Source: Platanthera guangdongensis (taxonomy: Eukaryota; Streptophyta; Magnoliopsida; Asparagales; Orchidaceae). Taken from it: 64,000 nt of DNA. This document shows, piece by piece, positions 11,065-22,845 of this stretch. The stretch is from assembly GCA_039583875.1 (NCBI GenBank), contig CM077166.1, forward strand, positions 85,682,564-85,746,563, written 5' to 3'. Made by a program: the position numbers and the translations under genes. How positions within the stretch are numbered: the first letter of the stretch is position 1; every line of letters starts with the position of its first letter. The notes beneath the pieces were generated by a model. The model was not told the DNA's origin. It was given only the letters and a program-made list of their open reading frames with translations, and searched no databases.

Positions 11065-11664
11065 GTGTTCGCAATGTATCCCGTAGCCGAGTGCCATCTC
11101 TATGACACTTTGCACCAATACATCGACGTCATGGTTGTTATGAATGTCGAGCATTGTATTCGATGTTTGCTATGTCATGGTATAGGCCATATGGTGAAGG
11201 ATTGTCCGCGCTTGTGCGAGCCTTCTCCCTCTGAGGGCGTGTGCACAGCAACCTCCCATTCGTAGAAAACTGTTGTGGATAGGCCTACCAAAGTATTGCC
11301 TGGCCCATACACTAACATCACTCATCTAGATCATTCTTTACCCGTTGAGATTATCGAAGAATCTCTCACTGCATTCAGAGCCTTCGTGGGTCCCTCGCTC
11401 CCTTTTTACGAGTTTTCCTTGAGCGATGACGATCACTCTATTGTTAGACAGCAAAAAGAGGATCAAGAACACATGAGCGCTCTTGTATGGGATGTAGAGA
11501 TTGTTCCTGTCGACGGGGTGGCGTCAGCGAATGATTTTACGATGGGGCCTGCTCATTCAGTGCTTGATTTTGAGAGCAGTTTTGCCCCTCCGCAATTTTT
11601 GCCTGAGTTTGCTACTCCTTTTTCTTGTGAGTCGGCTGATGATGTCGTATTCATGGGTGATTCG
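11065..11664 (+). pseudogene. A1 short Gag-like frame with CCHC knuckle
   Basis: An ATG at 11065 opens a frame whose first 66 residues contain CLLCHGIGHMVKDC, a correct C-X2-C-X4-H-X4-C knuckle that could bind RNA. A TAG at 11263-11265 interrupts it. The same frame then continues (an acidic region with DDDHSIV and CESADDVVFMGDS) until C2 truncates it at 11664. No capsid core is recognisable. It may be a minimal nucleocapsid remnant of a Tat/Athila-like Gag; a chance knuckle cannot be excluded. Confidence 0.5.
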
Positions 11665-13407
11665 TGTTGAATTTTCTGGATCTTGGAGTGAGCTGGGGTT
11701 ATCTCAACTAAGTCAGTTACAACCAGAAACACATGCAGCAACAAGAGTATTTATTGATTACCAACTAACTTCTTTACAAGGCAAGACATACATGGCGAGA
11801 CATGATTCGCCAAAACCACCACAGGAAAAGTAGTGACAATTACAAAGACATATCAACACAAGCCGCACGGACTCAAACCCGAAGCCGCCGATCTACTGCT
11901 ATGGAGTCCGCACAATCCGCCAGGTCGCCAGAACGCAACTCCAGCCGCGCGGACTGCCCGTTATTCAATTGCTAAGCTCTAGCCGTCAATCTGCAAGCCA
12001 CCTGACCACGAGGTCGCTTAGCCGCCAGACAACACAAGCTGCAAAGCTGAACTGAACAGGCCGCCTGAAGCACGCGACTTATTGAACCCTGAACAAAAGT
12101 TGCCAAAGAGAAAACCGTCTGGTCACTGTCCGCGACCTGCTATTTACCAACTATTGCTTATCCGTAGAGTCCGCACTATCCTTGACCGCAATCATTGCCA
12201 AGTCTTGGCTTTCCAGCTCTATCCGCACAACCTACAGCACAAACCTGTCAACTCTATCAAACCAAATGGATACTAAAATCCAGTCCGCAGCAACTGTTGG
12301 CGGGCTCACTTACTGTTCATTCATTTTTTTATTCCTGATGTGACATGGGTCCTAATTATAGTCACGATGAGAAGTGTGGTCACCGCCCTAGCCGATAGGA
12401 TCACCACCACATCCTGCAGCAACAATAAGTCTTCGCAAACCGCAGATACATTCCAGTCTGCCGTGACCTGTGCAAGATAGCCAGTCTGCCTAGACTTCAC
12501 CAATGCCGGACAGAACGCCAGTCCGCCTCGTCGCCGAAGGCCAATCTAAGACTGCCACAACCGAACTCTACACAAACTGTATGCCTATCCGCCGACACAG
12601 CTATAGTCCACTTATACCAAGACCACAGCCTCGCCACCAAGGCAAATGGCGGACTCAGCGGACACAGCTCCGGTTTGCATATACAGCGGATACCTCCAGT
12701 CTGCATATCTCGCAGAATGCTCCAGTATGAATATCCTGAGTTCACGACCATGCCAGCAAGATAGCTGTCGGACTCAGCGTACCCAGCTCTAGTCCGCATG
12801 ACCTTGCGGATGAAATCTCCAGTCTACATTCTCCAAGCTCACAATCAAGGCACATGACACTTCTGCCAAGCTCGGCGGACTGAGAAGCAGTTTGCGCTTC
12901 ACTGCGCGATCTCCCTGGACTAAGCCAAACCTGGACTTGGTTCAGAACCAAGCAAGTCCACACCATTGGCCACAAAGGTCAGTCTGCAGTTATTGGTGGA
13001 CACTGGATTCAGTCCAACTTCAATGGCGAACACCAGCACCTGTCCGCTCTAACTGGCGATCTCCGCGAATTCCACTTGCCGCTCCACCAGAGCAAGACCA
13101 AGGCTTCTGCCAAGTCGGTCTGCCAATCTCCAATTCTTCATTCCGATTCTTATCGGACACCGCAGATAGAGTTACAATCCGCTCGGTTACCTTCTGTGAT
13201 CAAACTGCTTGCTTAGCATACGCCGGCCTGGCGAACCACCACTGCTGTTCACTTAGTCTATGCGAACAGGCCGCCCATGCCGCCACATAACAAGCCGTCT
13301 GCAACAGCATTGCCGACCTTGCTGTCCGCCAACCCTGTCTGCGTAGTCCGCGCGGATAGGTTTCCGAAGACATCCAATCACCCACTTTCACTTCACAATT
13401 TTCAACA
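11665..13407 (-). repeat. C2 3' LTR (1743 bp)
   Basis: It is bounded by TGTTGAA and TTCAACA and by the PPT complement ctcccccttg (13408-13417). Many AGTCCGC / GCGGACT half-sites are spread through it, densest at about 12630-13370, upstream (minus strand) of the degenerate TATA region near 12351-12360. Its first roughly 1 kb aligns well with 27968-28924, the 5' LTR copy, with many substitutions, so C2 is older than S2. Confidence 0.8.
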
Positions 13408-14406
13408 CTCCCCCTTGAAGTGAGAAGGGGTGAACAGCTCCAGCAACTCCCGTAACCTTGCACATAGTCCCTCCGATAGTGCCTTCGAACAGATGTCCAA
13501 GATATAGTCCTCGTACTGCATATCCTGGACCATGAGGGATCCCTCCAGCATCTCCCAAATGGAGCCATGCTTCCCTCTGCCTTCTTCTTCAGCTTTGACC
13601 TCCACTCGTGCGTCACAGGAGTATCACCAATGACCTTGGGCACAAGGTCCCAAACCTCGTCACCTCTGATAGTAGTCACCTCCTCAGCCTTAGCGTCATC
13701 CACCTCCTTAACTCTAGTGGTGTCATCATAGCTAGAAGGTACTCGCTCGACCTGAGGGCTTACAAGGAAACATGAGACCAAGCTCGTTGTGTTCTCTTCG
13801 CTATATCGAGCTGGTGGGTTGCTGATTCTCTTCGATCTCCGAAGAACCTGATCACGGCTAACCACCTCCATTGCTCCTCCAGATCTTGTTCCATTCCCGG
13901 GCAAACCTGGAACAATGCTCCCACTGCTTCCTGAATAAGAAGCCACCACAATAGAACCAGGAGCACCTGGAGCAATGCTCCCCCTGCTACCTAAACTAGA
14001 AGACTCCGCTCTCGAACAAGAACTACCTGGAACATCTCTCCCCCTACTTCTCGAACCAGAAGCCTCCGTCTTCGAGACATAAGCACCTGGAGAAATGCTC
14101 CGCCTACTTCCCTACCCTGATGCCTTTGCCCCGGAGCTAGAATAACCTGGAGCTCCTGGTGACTCAGGAAGCTCCAACTGATCCTTAGTAGCAGCCTCCT
14201 TCAGCCCACCATCTGACCTGCTCATCTCTAGCTCCACACATGAGCTATTTCAATATAACGTCAGCTCATCGAAGAAAACGTCTCTCGACACGATGAACCT
14301 ACTCATCGCAGGATCCATACACCTCCATCATCTCTTCTACTCATCATACCCAACAAAGACTAGCATCGTCTTGAGAGCATCTGGAGCGTGTACGTAGCAT
14401 GTAGAT
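13408..14406 (-). pseudogene. pol: C2 pol remnant: linker and RNase H end
   Basis: Read on the minus strand after the S2 insertion, this gives the post-integrase linker, with repeated Ser/Gly/Pro peptides such as SRGSIAPGAPG and the Copia motif RRSKRISNPPARYS, then VWDLVPKVIGD, the first residues of the RT region. RT itself is missing. The sequence jumps to DICSKALSEGLCARLRELLEL, which resembles the C-terminus of Copia RNase H, just before the PPT. The deletion removes the whole polymerase. Confidence 0.7.
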
Positions 14407-15978
14407 TGAAAGGGGAAACTAGATCTGATATACTCTAAAGGGGGGGTGAATAAAGTATATGGTGCTTTTTAAAATACAAAGAAAAACTTTTGCAAAGCTT
14501 TACAACAATTGTTGTAATGAGTGTAAGCAGGGAAGCAGAAGTAAAACTAATCACAAAACTAAGCTATGCAGAAATTAAACACAAGAAAATCTAGGCCAGA
14601 AACAAAAAGAAAACATGCAGAACCAGATGACACAAGGAAATATAGTGGTTCCCAAACTTGGGTACATCCACTCTTCTACCACCCTAGGTAGGAATCCACT
14701 GCAGGATGAGTTGATCAGGTGTCCTGGGCACCAATGAGCTTTTGATAAGGTGCTCAAAAACCAAATCAGATTTTTTGATCAGGTGTCTTGCCACCAATGA
14801 GCTTTTGACAAGGTGCTCAAAAACCAGATTCAAACTTTTGAAGGGAGTTTGAAAAACCCTTTACAGAGAGGGGGTTGAGAGAGTTATGGCAGTCTTCTCT
14901 TTTCTCAATCAACTGAGAAGACTAAGTGGATTGATTTCAAAGCTCCCCCTGAGTCCTTGATCTTCAGGAAGATGAGCTTTGCTGAGGGTGATAGGCCTTC
15001 AAAGATAGATCTCCAGCAAAAGATGATTTCAGCAAGCTGAAATGTTGAGTGTCTGGAGTCTTGAAATGATGTTGGCCTTGAACACTTTGAAAGCTGAAGA
15101 GATCTGAAGAATGTTTGAAAGCTTGATCTCTTCTTGATGAGTGTTCTTCTGAATTCTTGCTGACAGAATATTTTTCAGAGTCTCTGTATATTGAGGGTGT
15201 CCTATTCTTGTCAATCTCCTTCTGTTCTTGTCAATTCTCTGTCTTTATTCAAAAACATTCTATCTTTTATTCTCTGAGTCTGAATAGAATATTACTCTGT
15301 CAAAGATAACCGTTGGTCTGCATTGATTACAGCCTTAATTGCATAATCTGTTCTGAAGGAAAGTCCACTGAATTGTTCCTTGAAAAATTCCTTGAAACTT
15401 GCTCCAGAAGTAAATGAAAACGGCTGGCAGATCTTCTGAATTAAATGCAGAATAACTTCTATCTGATTTGAATTTGAATTCTGAAAGATAACTGAAATCG
15501 TCGAACTGAGCTCTGCTATCGTGGAGCTGAGCTCAGCGAACTGGAAAATGCAAGCAGCAAAGAAATCGTCGATCTGAGCTCAAGAATCGTCGAACTGAGC
15601 TAAGAGATAAGGATCCAGTGCAGAGTCAAAATCGTCGACCTGAGCTCAGCGACATTGAGAAGTTGAGCTCAGCGATCGTCGACCAGAGCTCGACGATATT
15701 ATGAGGTTTGAGCTCAGCGATCGTCGAATGGAGCTCGACGATCTGTCAATAGTTGAGCTAGACGATCGTCGACCGGAGTTCGACGAAACGTCGTGCTGAG
15801 CTCGATGATTTGGACTTAGTCTCCAGAAAAACTTGGGTCTTCAGGGCAGCTTCCAATCCTAGCCTTCTAACCCTTAGACTCAATTCTAATTGACCTATTA
15901 AGCTATACAGAAGGTCAAAACATAGATTCCTAGAGACATAGTGATCCTGACCCAAATTAGTAATAGGGTGTTCCAACA
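14407..15978 (-). repeat. S2 3' LTR (1572 bp)
   Basis: It runs from TGTTGGAAC (minus strand, at 15978) to the terminal CA at 14407. It is adjacent to the PPT and flanked by TSD tagat. It has palindromic GTCGA/GAGCTC units at about 15505-15810. It differs from the right-hand copy by only scattered single bases and short indels. Confidence 0.92.
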
Positions 15979-15989
15979 ATCTCCCCCTA
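15979..15989 (-). other. S2 polypurine tract
   Basis: Minus strand TAGGGGGAGAT immediately precedes the 3' LTR start, the expected plus-strand priming site. Confidence 0.8.
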
Positions 15990-16154
15990 TTTGGGTTAGG
16001 AAAACTATTTACAGACATAGGAAAAACAAACATCATACAGTCAGAAAAACATAAAAACAACAGCAGCTAGACATCACAGAACAATCACAGAGATATATAT
16101 AAACATGATATCCAGAGGGCAGTCAGAAAAACCAAGAGTTATCACCTTACAGAG

Positions 16155-19100
16155 TTATTCCTTTTCTTTGTCTTTTACCATTTTAATTTCTCTGTTAGGA
16201 TTTAATGCTTCTTTGTTGGATCTTGTATCATCAGCTGCTCCCAGATATGTTTGCTTAGAAGTCCTTGGAACCACTGCAGCAGGATGCAATTCCATGTACC
16301 TGTCTGCATCAAAAAATTTGCTGGAAGCATATCTTTCTAGTTCTTTCTGTCTTTGTTCTGACATTGTGGAGATGTTGGAAGTGTCTAGGCCTTTCTCTTT
16401 GGCTTTCTTTATTTGATCTAATGCAGCCAGCTCTTTCATTCTAGCAGTCCAAGCCACAGGATTCTTCTCAGGGTCCTCAAATGGAACAGGTGGCTCATAC
16501 CTGTTGGAAGAAGTATCTTGAGGAGTCCTGGCAGTCACAGTATCTTTGAGCTTATAGGGGAAAGGACCAGAAGATGTGTCAGAAGGAACATGTCCTCCCC
16601 TGGAGTAAGGATGCTGCCTGGAATGCCCTTTGGAGTAAACCTGAGTCTCTCTTTGGTTTCCCCTATATCCTCCCCTTCTAGAGTAAGAGCCCCTAGACTG
16701 GCTTTCCCTTTGATATGTTCTAGCATGAGGTTGGTAGGGAGCCTGGCTTCTAGCAGGGCCTGAACTTGCTGAGCTGCCACCTGCACCTGCATCAGGTGGA
16801 GGTGGTGGAGGAGGATGAGGGTGCTTGAACTGAGTGGAACCTTTCTCATACTTCCTCTTCTTCTTCATAGCCTTTAGCTGGTTCTTAGAGAACTGCATCC
16901 AATGCTCAGTGATTGGGCAGTTGTGCAGAATATAGTAAGGGACATCATTGTCATCTCTAACTTTGGCAGGAGGAACCCTCTTCAATGCCTTACTTCTTGC
17001 TTTCCTTTTCTTTGCAATGGTGGCAGATGAATCATCAGAAGCAGTGTTATAATCCTCAGATTCAGAACTCTGTGCATCATATAAGGCATCAATCTTCTTC
17101 ATCAATGTTTCTTTCAGTTGAACAGCAGCTGATGGGGCAGAAGTAGAAGGGGCAGCAACAGGAACAACAGCAGATGGGGCAACAGATACAGAAGCATCAG
17201 CAGATATAACAACAGGTACTGGAGCAGCAGTAGAGGCAACAGTGATTATTTCAGGAATTTTGGCAGCAGCAGGCTCAGATACAACAACAACATCTACAGC
17301 AGGCTCAAAAACAACAGCCTCTGTCATCAGAGAGTCCTGGGGGATGGGCTCAACAGAATCCATTTGATTTTCAGCAGCAGATGGAACATTTGCTTCAACA
17401 GCAGCAAGAACAATTTCAGAGGCAGATACAGCCTTGTTTTCAGCAGCAGCAGCAGTAACATCATCAGAAGCAGCAGTCACTGAAAGAATAAAAGCAGAAA
17501 TGATACTGGGGTCACAGCATGAGAAGGGCACCAGAGCCTTGGACAGATCTTCAGAGGGCTGGACAGCATAGGGTTCTGGAAGGCAGCTATAATATGCAGT
17601 ATCAAATGTAGATAGCAAAGACCTGAGGTCTATTGCTAGGGCTGGAGTAGCAGAGGCAACTGGAACAGAAGAGGTAGCAGACACAGGAGCAGCAGCAGCA
17701 GCAGCAGCATGAAGATTGTCTTCATAGGGCATCTCCCCCTGCCTGGATGCAGATACCTCTGGATCAAGGCAACCTGCTGGTGGGGCTGCTGGAGGAAGGA
17801 GAGAAGAAAGCCTGGCAGAGAGAGCTACCACTGACAAGTGCAGAGGAGCCAAAGAGGTCTCCAAGAGAAGGGAGAGCCTGGGGGCTATGAGCTCATACAG
17901 CTTGTCAGCAAGGGCTGAAAGATCTACTTGCTCAAGAAGAGGAGCAGAGGTAGAGGGTACAGGGATGGCTGATGAAGCTAGAGGAGGAGGGCTGAAGGGT
18001 GGAATGAATGGCTCAGGAGAGGGGATGGTGGAGATGGAGGATAATGGGATGGATATGGATGGAGTGAATGTGGGTTGGGCAATAATGTGGTGGAGAAGGT
18101 CTTGAAAAGAGGTGGAAGAGGATGGTAACTCTGGAGGAGAGGAGGTGGAATCATCCATGTAGGATTCATCCAGAAGTGTGAAGGATGGAAGGGATGGGGA
18201 TGAGGTGACATCTGGTGGGGGATAAGAGAATAGGGGATGGAAGTGGTCTGCTGGTGGAGATGAGATGGTTGCTGGAGATGGAATAGAAGTTGGAGATGGG
18301 CTGGAAATTGTAATGGTGGAGGGAGCTGGAGTGGTGGATGGAATGGGTAGGGTTGGGCTTGGAGGAGAAGGAGAAGCAGCACTAGCAGCAGGCAGGTCCT
18401 CTGCAGGGGCAGAGACCTGGGGTGGAGTGACTCTTAGAGTCCTGGTGCCTGAAGGGGCAGATGGAGAGGGCCTGCTGGGCTTGATGATTTGCCTGTCCCA
18501 TTTCCCAAATAGGGCACAGGTGAGTCTCTTGGAGGCATTGATGTGCACTCCAGAGGAGACTAGCAGAGTAGGGCACTTAGCCTGAAGGAAGACTCCCAGA
18601 ATTCTTCCATAATTCACAAAGGTTTTGTTTATCTTTTTCTTCAACAGATCAAAAAAGACTTCTCCCCAGTTCAAGCTTTTCCTATCTACCAGAGCTCCCA
18701 TGAGGCAGAGCTGATATCTGGAGATGGTGTCATGTGCAGAATGTTTGGCCAACAGAACCTTGCCTACAACATCTGCCAGAAACCTGTATTCAACTGACAG
18801 GTTCCTCTTAAACAACTTGCTAGGGTTCCCCTCAGGATGACCCATCCTGGCAAGTATATCAGAGAATTCTTCTCCAGAAAGTTCAGCAGAGTCTTCACCA
18901 TTTCTTAATCCAAAATCCTCTGTGAGGACTGTTGGGGTCAGAGGTACCTGGGTGCCACCAATGGATCCAACAATGGTGTTGTTGTCAAGGTTGTGTGCAG
19001 TATATACCCATTCTTTGATTTCATCTGAGGCAAGTTTGATTCTTGTGGTCATGAGGGCAGATAAGTGCTGATCTTTGAATAAACTGAGGATGTCCTGGAA

Positions 19101-19190
19101 GACTTGATCGGTGGTGTTGAAGGAGTCTAGATCAATGTCAAATCCTGCATCAAATTTCATGGCGGCTAGCACAGCAACTGAAACGGCCAT
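16155..19190 (-). CDS. S2 ORF3: large extra protein downstream of pol
   Basis: An intact frame of 1011 codons starts at ATG 19190 (MAVSVAV). I prefer this to the in-frame ATG at 19208 because a strong 3' splice-site-like sequence (TTTTTGCAG) ends at 19196, just upstream of 19190. The first about 240 residues are a globular region (DVVGKVLLAKHSAHDTISRY, NWGEVFF, GKWDRQI), resembling what databases call putative plant transposon protein. Next come a Pro/Ser/Thr region, an Ala-rich region with a GCA microsatellite (about 17691-17709), an acidic and then basic stretch, a Pro run, a Gly/Arg/Ser-rich part and a charged C-terminus. I see no convincing membrane segment, so the old term env-like is not supported here. 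It is the least damaged gene of S2. Function unknown. Confidence 0.8.
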   Translation of the reverse strand: MAVSVAVLAAMKFDAGFDIDLDSFNTTDQVFQDILSLFKDQHLSALMTTRIKLASDEIKEWVYTAHNLDNNTIVGSIGGTQVPLTPTVLTEDFGLRNGEDSAELSGEEFSDILARMGHPEGNPSKLFKRNLSVEYRFLADVVGKVLLAKHSAHDTISRYQLCLMGALVDRKSLNWGEVFFDLLKKKINKTFVNYGRILGVFLQAKCPTLLVSSGVHINASKRLTCALFGKWDRQIIKPSRPSPSAPSGTRTLRVTPPQVSAPAEDLPAASAASPSPPSPTLPIPSTTPAPSTITISSPSPTSIPSPATISSPPADHFHPLFSYPPPDVTSSPSLPSFTLLDESYMDDSTSSPPELPSSSTSFQDLLHHIIAQPTFTPSISIPLSSISTIPSPEPFIPPFSPPPLASSAIPVPSTSAPLLEQVDLSALADKLYELIAPRLSLLLETSLAPLHLSVVALSARLSSLLPPAAPPAGCLDPEVSASRQGEMPYEDNLHAAAAAAAPVSATSSVPVASATPALAIDLRSLLSTFDTAYYSCLPEPYAVQPSEDLSKALVPFSCCDPSIISAFILSVTAASDDVTAAAAENKAVSASEIVLAAVEANVPSAAENQMDSVEPIPQDSLMTEAVVFEPAVDVVVVSEPAAAKIPEIITVASTAAPVPVVISADASVSVAPSAVVPVAAPSTSAPSAAVQLKETLMKKIDALYDAQSSESEDYNTASDDSSATIAKKRKARSKALKRVPPAKVRDDNDVPYYILHNCPITEHWMQFSKNQLKAMKKKRKYEKGSTQFKHPHPPPPPPPDAGAGGSSASSGPARSQAPYQPHARTYQRESQSRGSYSRRGGYRGNQRETQVYSKGHSRQHPYSRGGHVPSDTSSGPFPYKLKDTVTARTPQDTSSNRYEPPVPFEDPEKNPVAWTARMKELAALDQIKKAKEKGLDTSNISTMSEQRQKELERYASSKFFDADRYMELHPAAVVPRTSKQTYLGAADDTRSNKEALNPNREIKMVKDKEKE

Positions 19191-19679
19191 TGTACCTGCA
19201 AAAATCAACAGACAAAACGACCAAGTGTAGAACTGTTTGGAGGGAAGAAAATTTTGCAGAGAAATTGAAAGTGCAAGAGAGAACGACGGCGAAAAATGAG
19301 TTTTATATTAGGGTTCGACGCAGAAATGGAAAGATCGTTGAACTCAGTTCGACGATTGAGGCTTCTAAAGGAATCTGAAGAGACTCCAAAATCGTCGATC
19401 TCCGTTCGACGATTTGGAAAGGCGTCGAGCTCCGTTCGACGATCGTTCAGTGAACAAAATCGTTGAGCGCCGTTCGACGATCGTTGACCAGAAGAGATAG
19501 TCCATACTATCAAAGGAGCACTGAACTCAGTTCGACGATTCAGGAAATCGTCGAACTCCGTTCGACGATCTTTGTGAAAATCGTCGAGCGCAGTTCAGAG
19601 ATCAGAGAAATTTTAGACACTAAGGAAAATCAGAATTTTGCCTAGTCTTGGTCATTTTTAGCTTTCAAAATCTTGGATA
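19191..19679 (-). promoter_or_regulatory. S2 pol-ORF3 intergenic region with palindrome cluster and splice acceptor
   Basis: Between the pol stop and the ORF3 ATG, 19330-19600 holds several ATCGTCGA...TTCGACGAT units like those in the S2 U3. It ends in a pyrimidine-rich stretch and TTTTTGCAG|GTACA directly before ATG (AG at 19196-19197). Position and content suggest control of ORF3 expression by splicing or an internal promoter. This is inference from sequence only. Confidence 0.5.
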
Positions 19680-22600
19680 TTATTTGAGACTTCCTCCATC
19701 TAACATTCCTAACTGATTTAGAAAGAAGGTGTGTTTCTTTTCATCCAAAGGCTTGGTGAAAATATCTCCCCTTTGTAAATCAGTTGGGATATATTACAGT
19801 TCAATTTTATTCTTTTCAACATTGTCCCTTAAGAAGTGATGCCTAATCTCTATGTGTTTTGTCCTACTATGGAGGACTGGATTTTGAGCTATGGAGATAG
19901 CACTTGTATTGTCACAAAAGATTTTTGACTTCTCTAAGTTGTAACCATAGTCTAGGAGTTGATTTTGAATCCACAGAATTTGTGAACAACAACTGGCTGC
20001 AGCCATATATTCAGCTTCAGCAGTTGAAGTTGACACAGATGTTTGTTTCTTGCAAAACTAAGAGACAAGTCTATCACCAAGGAACTGACAAGTTCCATTG
20101 GTGCTTTTCCTGTCAATTCTGCATCCAGCATAATCAGCATCAGAGAATCCAGTTAACTCAAATGCTGAATCTTTTGGATACCAGAGACCTAGATTTGGAC
20201 AACTTTTAACATACCTAAGAATCCTCTTTACTAATGTGAGGTGTGACTCTCTAGGGCTAACTTGGAATCTAGCACATATACATGTAGCAAACATTATATC
20301 TGGTCTACTAGCTGTAAGATACAGTAAAGAGCCAATCATTGCTCTATATGTTGTCTAATCAACAGGTTTCCCATGTTCATCAGCATCCAATACAACATTG
20401 GTAGGCATGGGTGTTTTCATACAAGATGCCTCAGACATGCCAAATTTCTTAACCAGCTCATTAGCATATTTGGTTTGAGAAATAAAGATGCCCTCAGCAT
20501 GTTGTTTGACTTGCAATCCTAGGAAGAAGGATAGCTCACCCATGCTACTCATCTCAAATGTAGAATGCATTAGGTTAGAAAACCTTCTGCATAGTTTTGA
20601 GTCAGTAGAACCAAAAATGATATCGTCTACATAGATTTGTACTAGTAGGGTATGGGACTTATGGGTTCTAATGAAAGGAGTTTGGTCTACTCTACCCCTT
20701 ATAAAACCATTTTTCAAGAGAAAGCATGCTAGGGTCTCATACCATGCTCTAGGAGCTTGCTTGAGACCATATAATGCTTTATTTAATCTAAAAACAAAAT
20801 CAGGATGAGTTGGAGAGATAAAACCTGGAGGTTGTCTGACATAGACTTCCTCTTTGATGTCTCCATTTAAGAAGGCACTCTTGACATCCATCTGATAAAC
20901 CTTGAAGCCTTTGTGAGCTGCATAAGCTAAAAATATCCTGATGGCTTCTAATCTTGCAACAGGTGCAAAGGTCTGGTCGTAGTCAATTCCTTCTTCTTGA
21001 GAATATCCTTGGGCAACTAGCCTTGCCTTGTTCCTTATTATTACTCCTTGATCATCCAGTTTGTTTCTGAATACCCATTTTGTTCCGACAATGGAATGAT
21101 CCTTAGGCTTGGGCACTAGTTCCCATACTTTGTTCCTCTCAAATTGATGCAACTCTTCTTGCATGGCAATGATCCAGTGTGGATCGTGCTCTGCATCTTG
21201 AATGGACTGAGGTTCAATTTGAGAATGAAAGTAGGTGTGCAACAGGTTTTGGTTGACCTGATTTCTGGTTTGCACACCAGCTGAGATTTCTCCAATTATC
21301 TGGGAAATTGGATGGTCTCTTGATGTTACTAAATCAACCGGGGGTGTTGATTGTTCACCAACCTGTGTTGTTGTTTCCTCTTGTGGTACAACAACTGGCT
21401 CTTCAGGTTGTGCTTCAATATGTTGAGCATTGCTTTCATCTTCACTACTTTCGTCCTCTTGAGCAACATGTAGCTTGTTCATATCTTCAACTAGAGAGTG
21501 TTCCTGCAAAGGTTCTATGGTAGAAGAAATCTTCTCCTTGAAAGACATGTTAGTTTCATCAAAAGAAACATGAACAGATTCCTCAATTTTCAATGATGAT
21601 TTATTATAGACCCTATAGGCCTTGCTGATCATGGAGTATCCCAGAAACACTCCTTCATCAGCTTTGGCTTGAAATTTTGCTAGATATATCTTATCATTAT
21701 TGTGAATATAGCAAATGCAACCAAAAATTTTGAAATAGTCAACTTTAGGTTTCTTCCCTTTGAGTAATTCATAGGGAGTCTTTCCCTTCAGTTTATGTAT
21801 CAGACTTCTGTTCAGCACATAGTTGGAGGTGTTCACTGCCTCTGCCCAGAAGGATAGAGGTAGATGAGCATCTGACAACAATGTAGTGGCAGATTCAATA
21901 AGGGTTCTATTTTTCCTTTCAGCTACCCCATTTTGTTGAGGAGTTCTAGGAGCTGAGAAAGTATGCCTGATCCCTTCACTCTGGCAGAACTCTTGCATAA
22001 GAAGAGAATCAAACTCTGTCCCATGATCACTTCTGATCAGGGCAATGTGAGTATTGAACTCAATCTTTATACATTTGAGAAACTCTATCAGACACTTAAA
22101 GTTATCAGACTTCTTCCTTAGAAAGAACACCCAAGTGAATCTAGAGAAGTCATCTACAATCACTAAAGTGTAGGATTTCCCTCCTAGGCTTTGTACTGTG
22201 ATGGGTCCAAATAGATCCATGTGTAACAGATACAATATCCTAGGTGAATCACTCTTATTAAGTGACTTAAAACTGTTCTTAGTTTGCTTGCCTAATTGAC
22301 AAGCCTTGCAGAGTCCTTCCTTCTTGTAGGGGCCAGAAGGTAGTCCTCTAACAAGGTTGTCCTTGGAGAGCCTAGCAATAGTTCTAAGGTTTAGGTGTCC
22401 TAATCTCTTATGCCATAAAACATTTGGTCTACAAACTGAATTGAATAAACAGATATCTATAGTAGTTGAAAGAAAATCTACTAGGTAGATGTTACCTTTC
22501 CTTTTACCTGTCAACACAGTTGTGTTGTCCTCTGACTTGATTTTGCATGAAGTTTTGCTGAAGTTCACCTGGTAGCCTTCATCACATAGCTGACTGATGC

Positions 22601-22844
22601 TGATTAGGTTGTGCTTCAGTCCTTCCACATATGCTACCTTCTTGAAGGTTACAGAACCAATCTGGACTGCTCCATATCCTTTAGTTTGTCCAAAGTTGGA
22701 ATCACCAAAGATAACTTTGGGTCCAAGCTTGGCTCTAAAGGAATTTAGGTTGTCCTTGTTCCCTGTCATGTGCTTAGAGCACCCACTATCCAAATACCAT
22801 TGCTGGTTAGATGTTGGATAGGTCTTCACCTGCACATGAACCAA
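19680..22844 (-). pseudogene. pol: S2 pol: protease, integrase, RT, RNase H with three internal stops
   Basis: Polyprotein of about 1050 codons ending at TAA 19680-19682. Protease has [13 protein letters not shown] near the start. The pre-integrase zinc region has [10 protein letters not shown] and CKACQLGKQ. Integrase has [24 protein letters not shown] and [12 protein letters not shown] has [20 protein letters not shown] and the catalytic [11 protein letters not shown] near residue 739. RNase H has GFSDADYAG, STAEAEYMA and FCDNTSAI. Stops at 20355-20357 (TAG, Gln expected), 20058-20060 (TAG, Trp expected) and 19794-19796 (TAA, Gln expected) are all single C-to-T or G-to-A changes. All catalytic residues I can check are present. 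No ATG marks the start, consistent with expression as a Gag-Pol fusion. Confidence 0.9.
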
Positions 22845-22845
22845 T

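Larger units (their letters stand above)
10221..11664 (+). mobile_element. A1: small non-autonomous LTR element with Asp-type PBS
   Basis: An LTR (10221-10849) beginning TGATGC and ending GCATCA is followed at once by an Asp-type PBS, an AT-rich leader and one short frame with a CCHC knuckle. No protease, RT or integrase is present before C2 interrupts it at 11665. The distal part and 3' LTR would lie past the whole nested block, outside the window. The PBS type is that of Tat/Athila Gypsy elements, so A1 looks like a small Gag-only derivative of that group. Lineage is inference. Confidence 0.6.

Noticed and set aside
12503..13290. Frames in the C2 LTR with Gln/Pro/Arg-rich peptides
   Set aside because: They lie wholly inside an LTR with AGTCCGC half-sites; no domain is recognised.
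17887..18585. Plus- and minus-strand frames overlapping S2 ORF3, rich in Gly or Pro/His/Leu
   Set aside because: Shadows of the Pro/Ser-rich repeat part of ORF3 in other frames.
16155..19190. ORF3 as a retroviral envelope gene
   Set aside because: Its place after pol fits the old env-like label, but I see no signal peptide, no convincing membrane segment and no cysteine-rich surface pattern.
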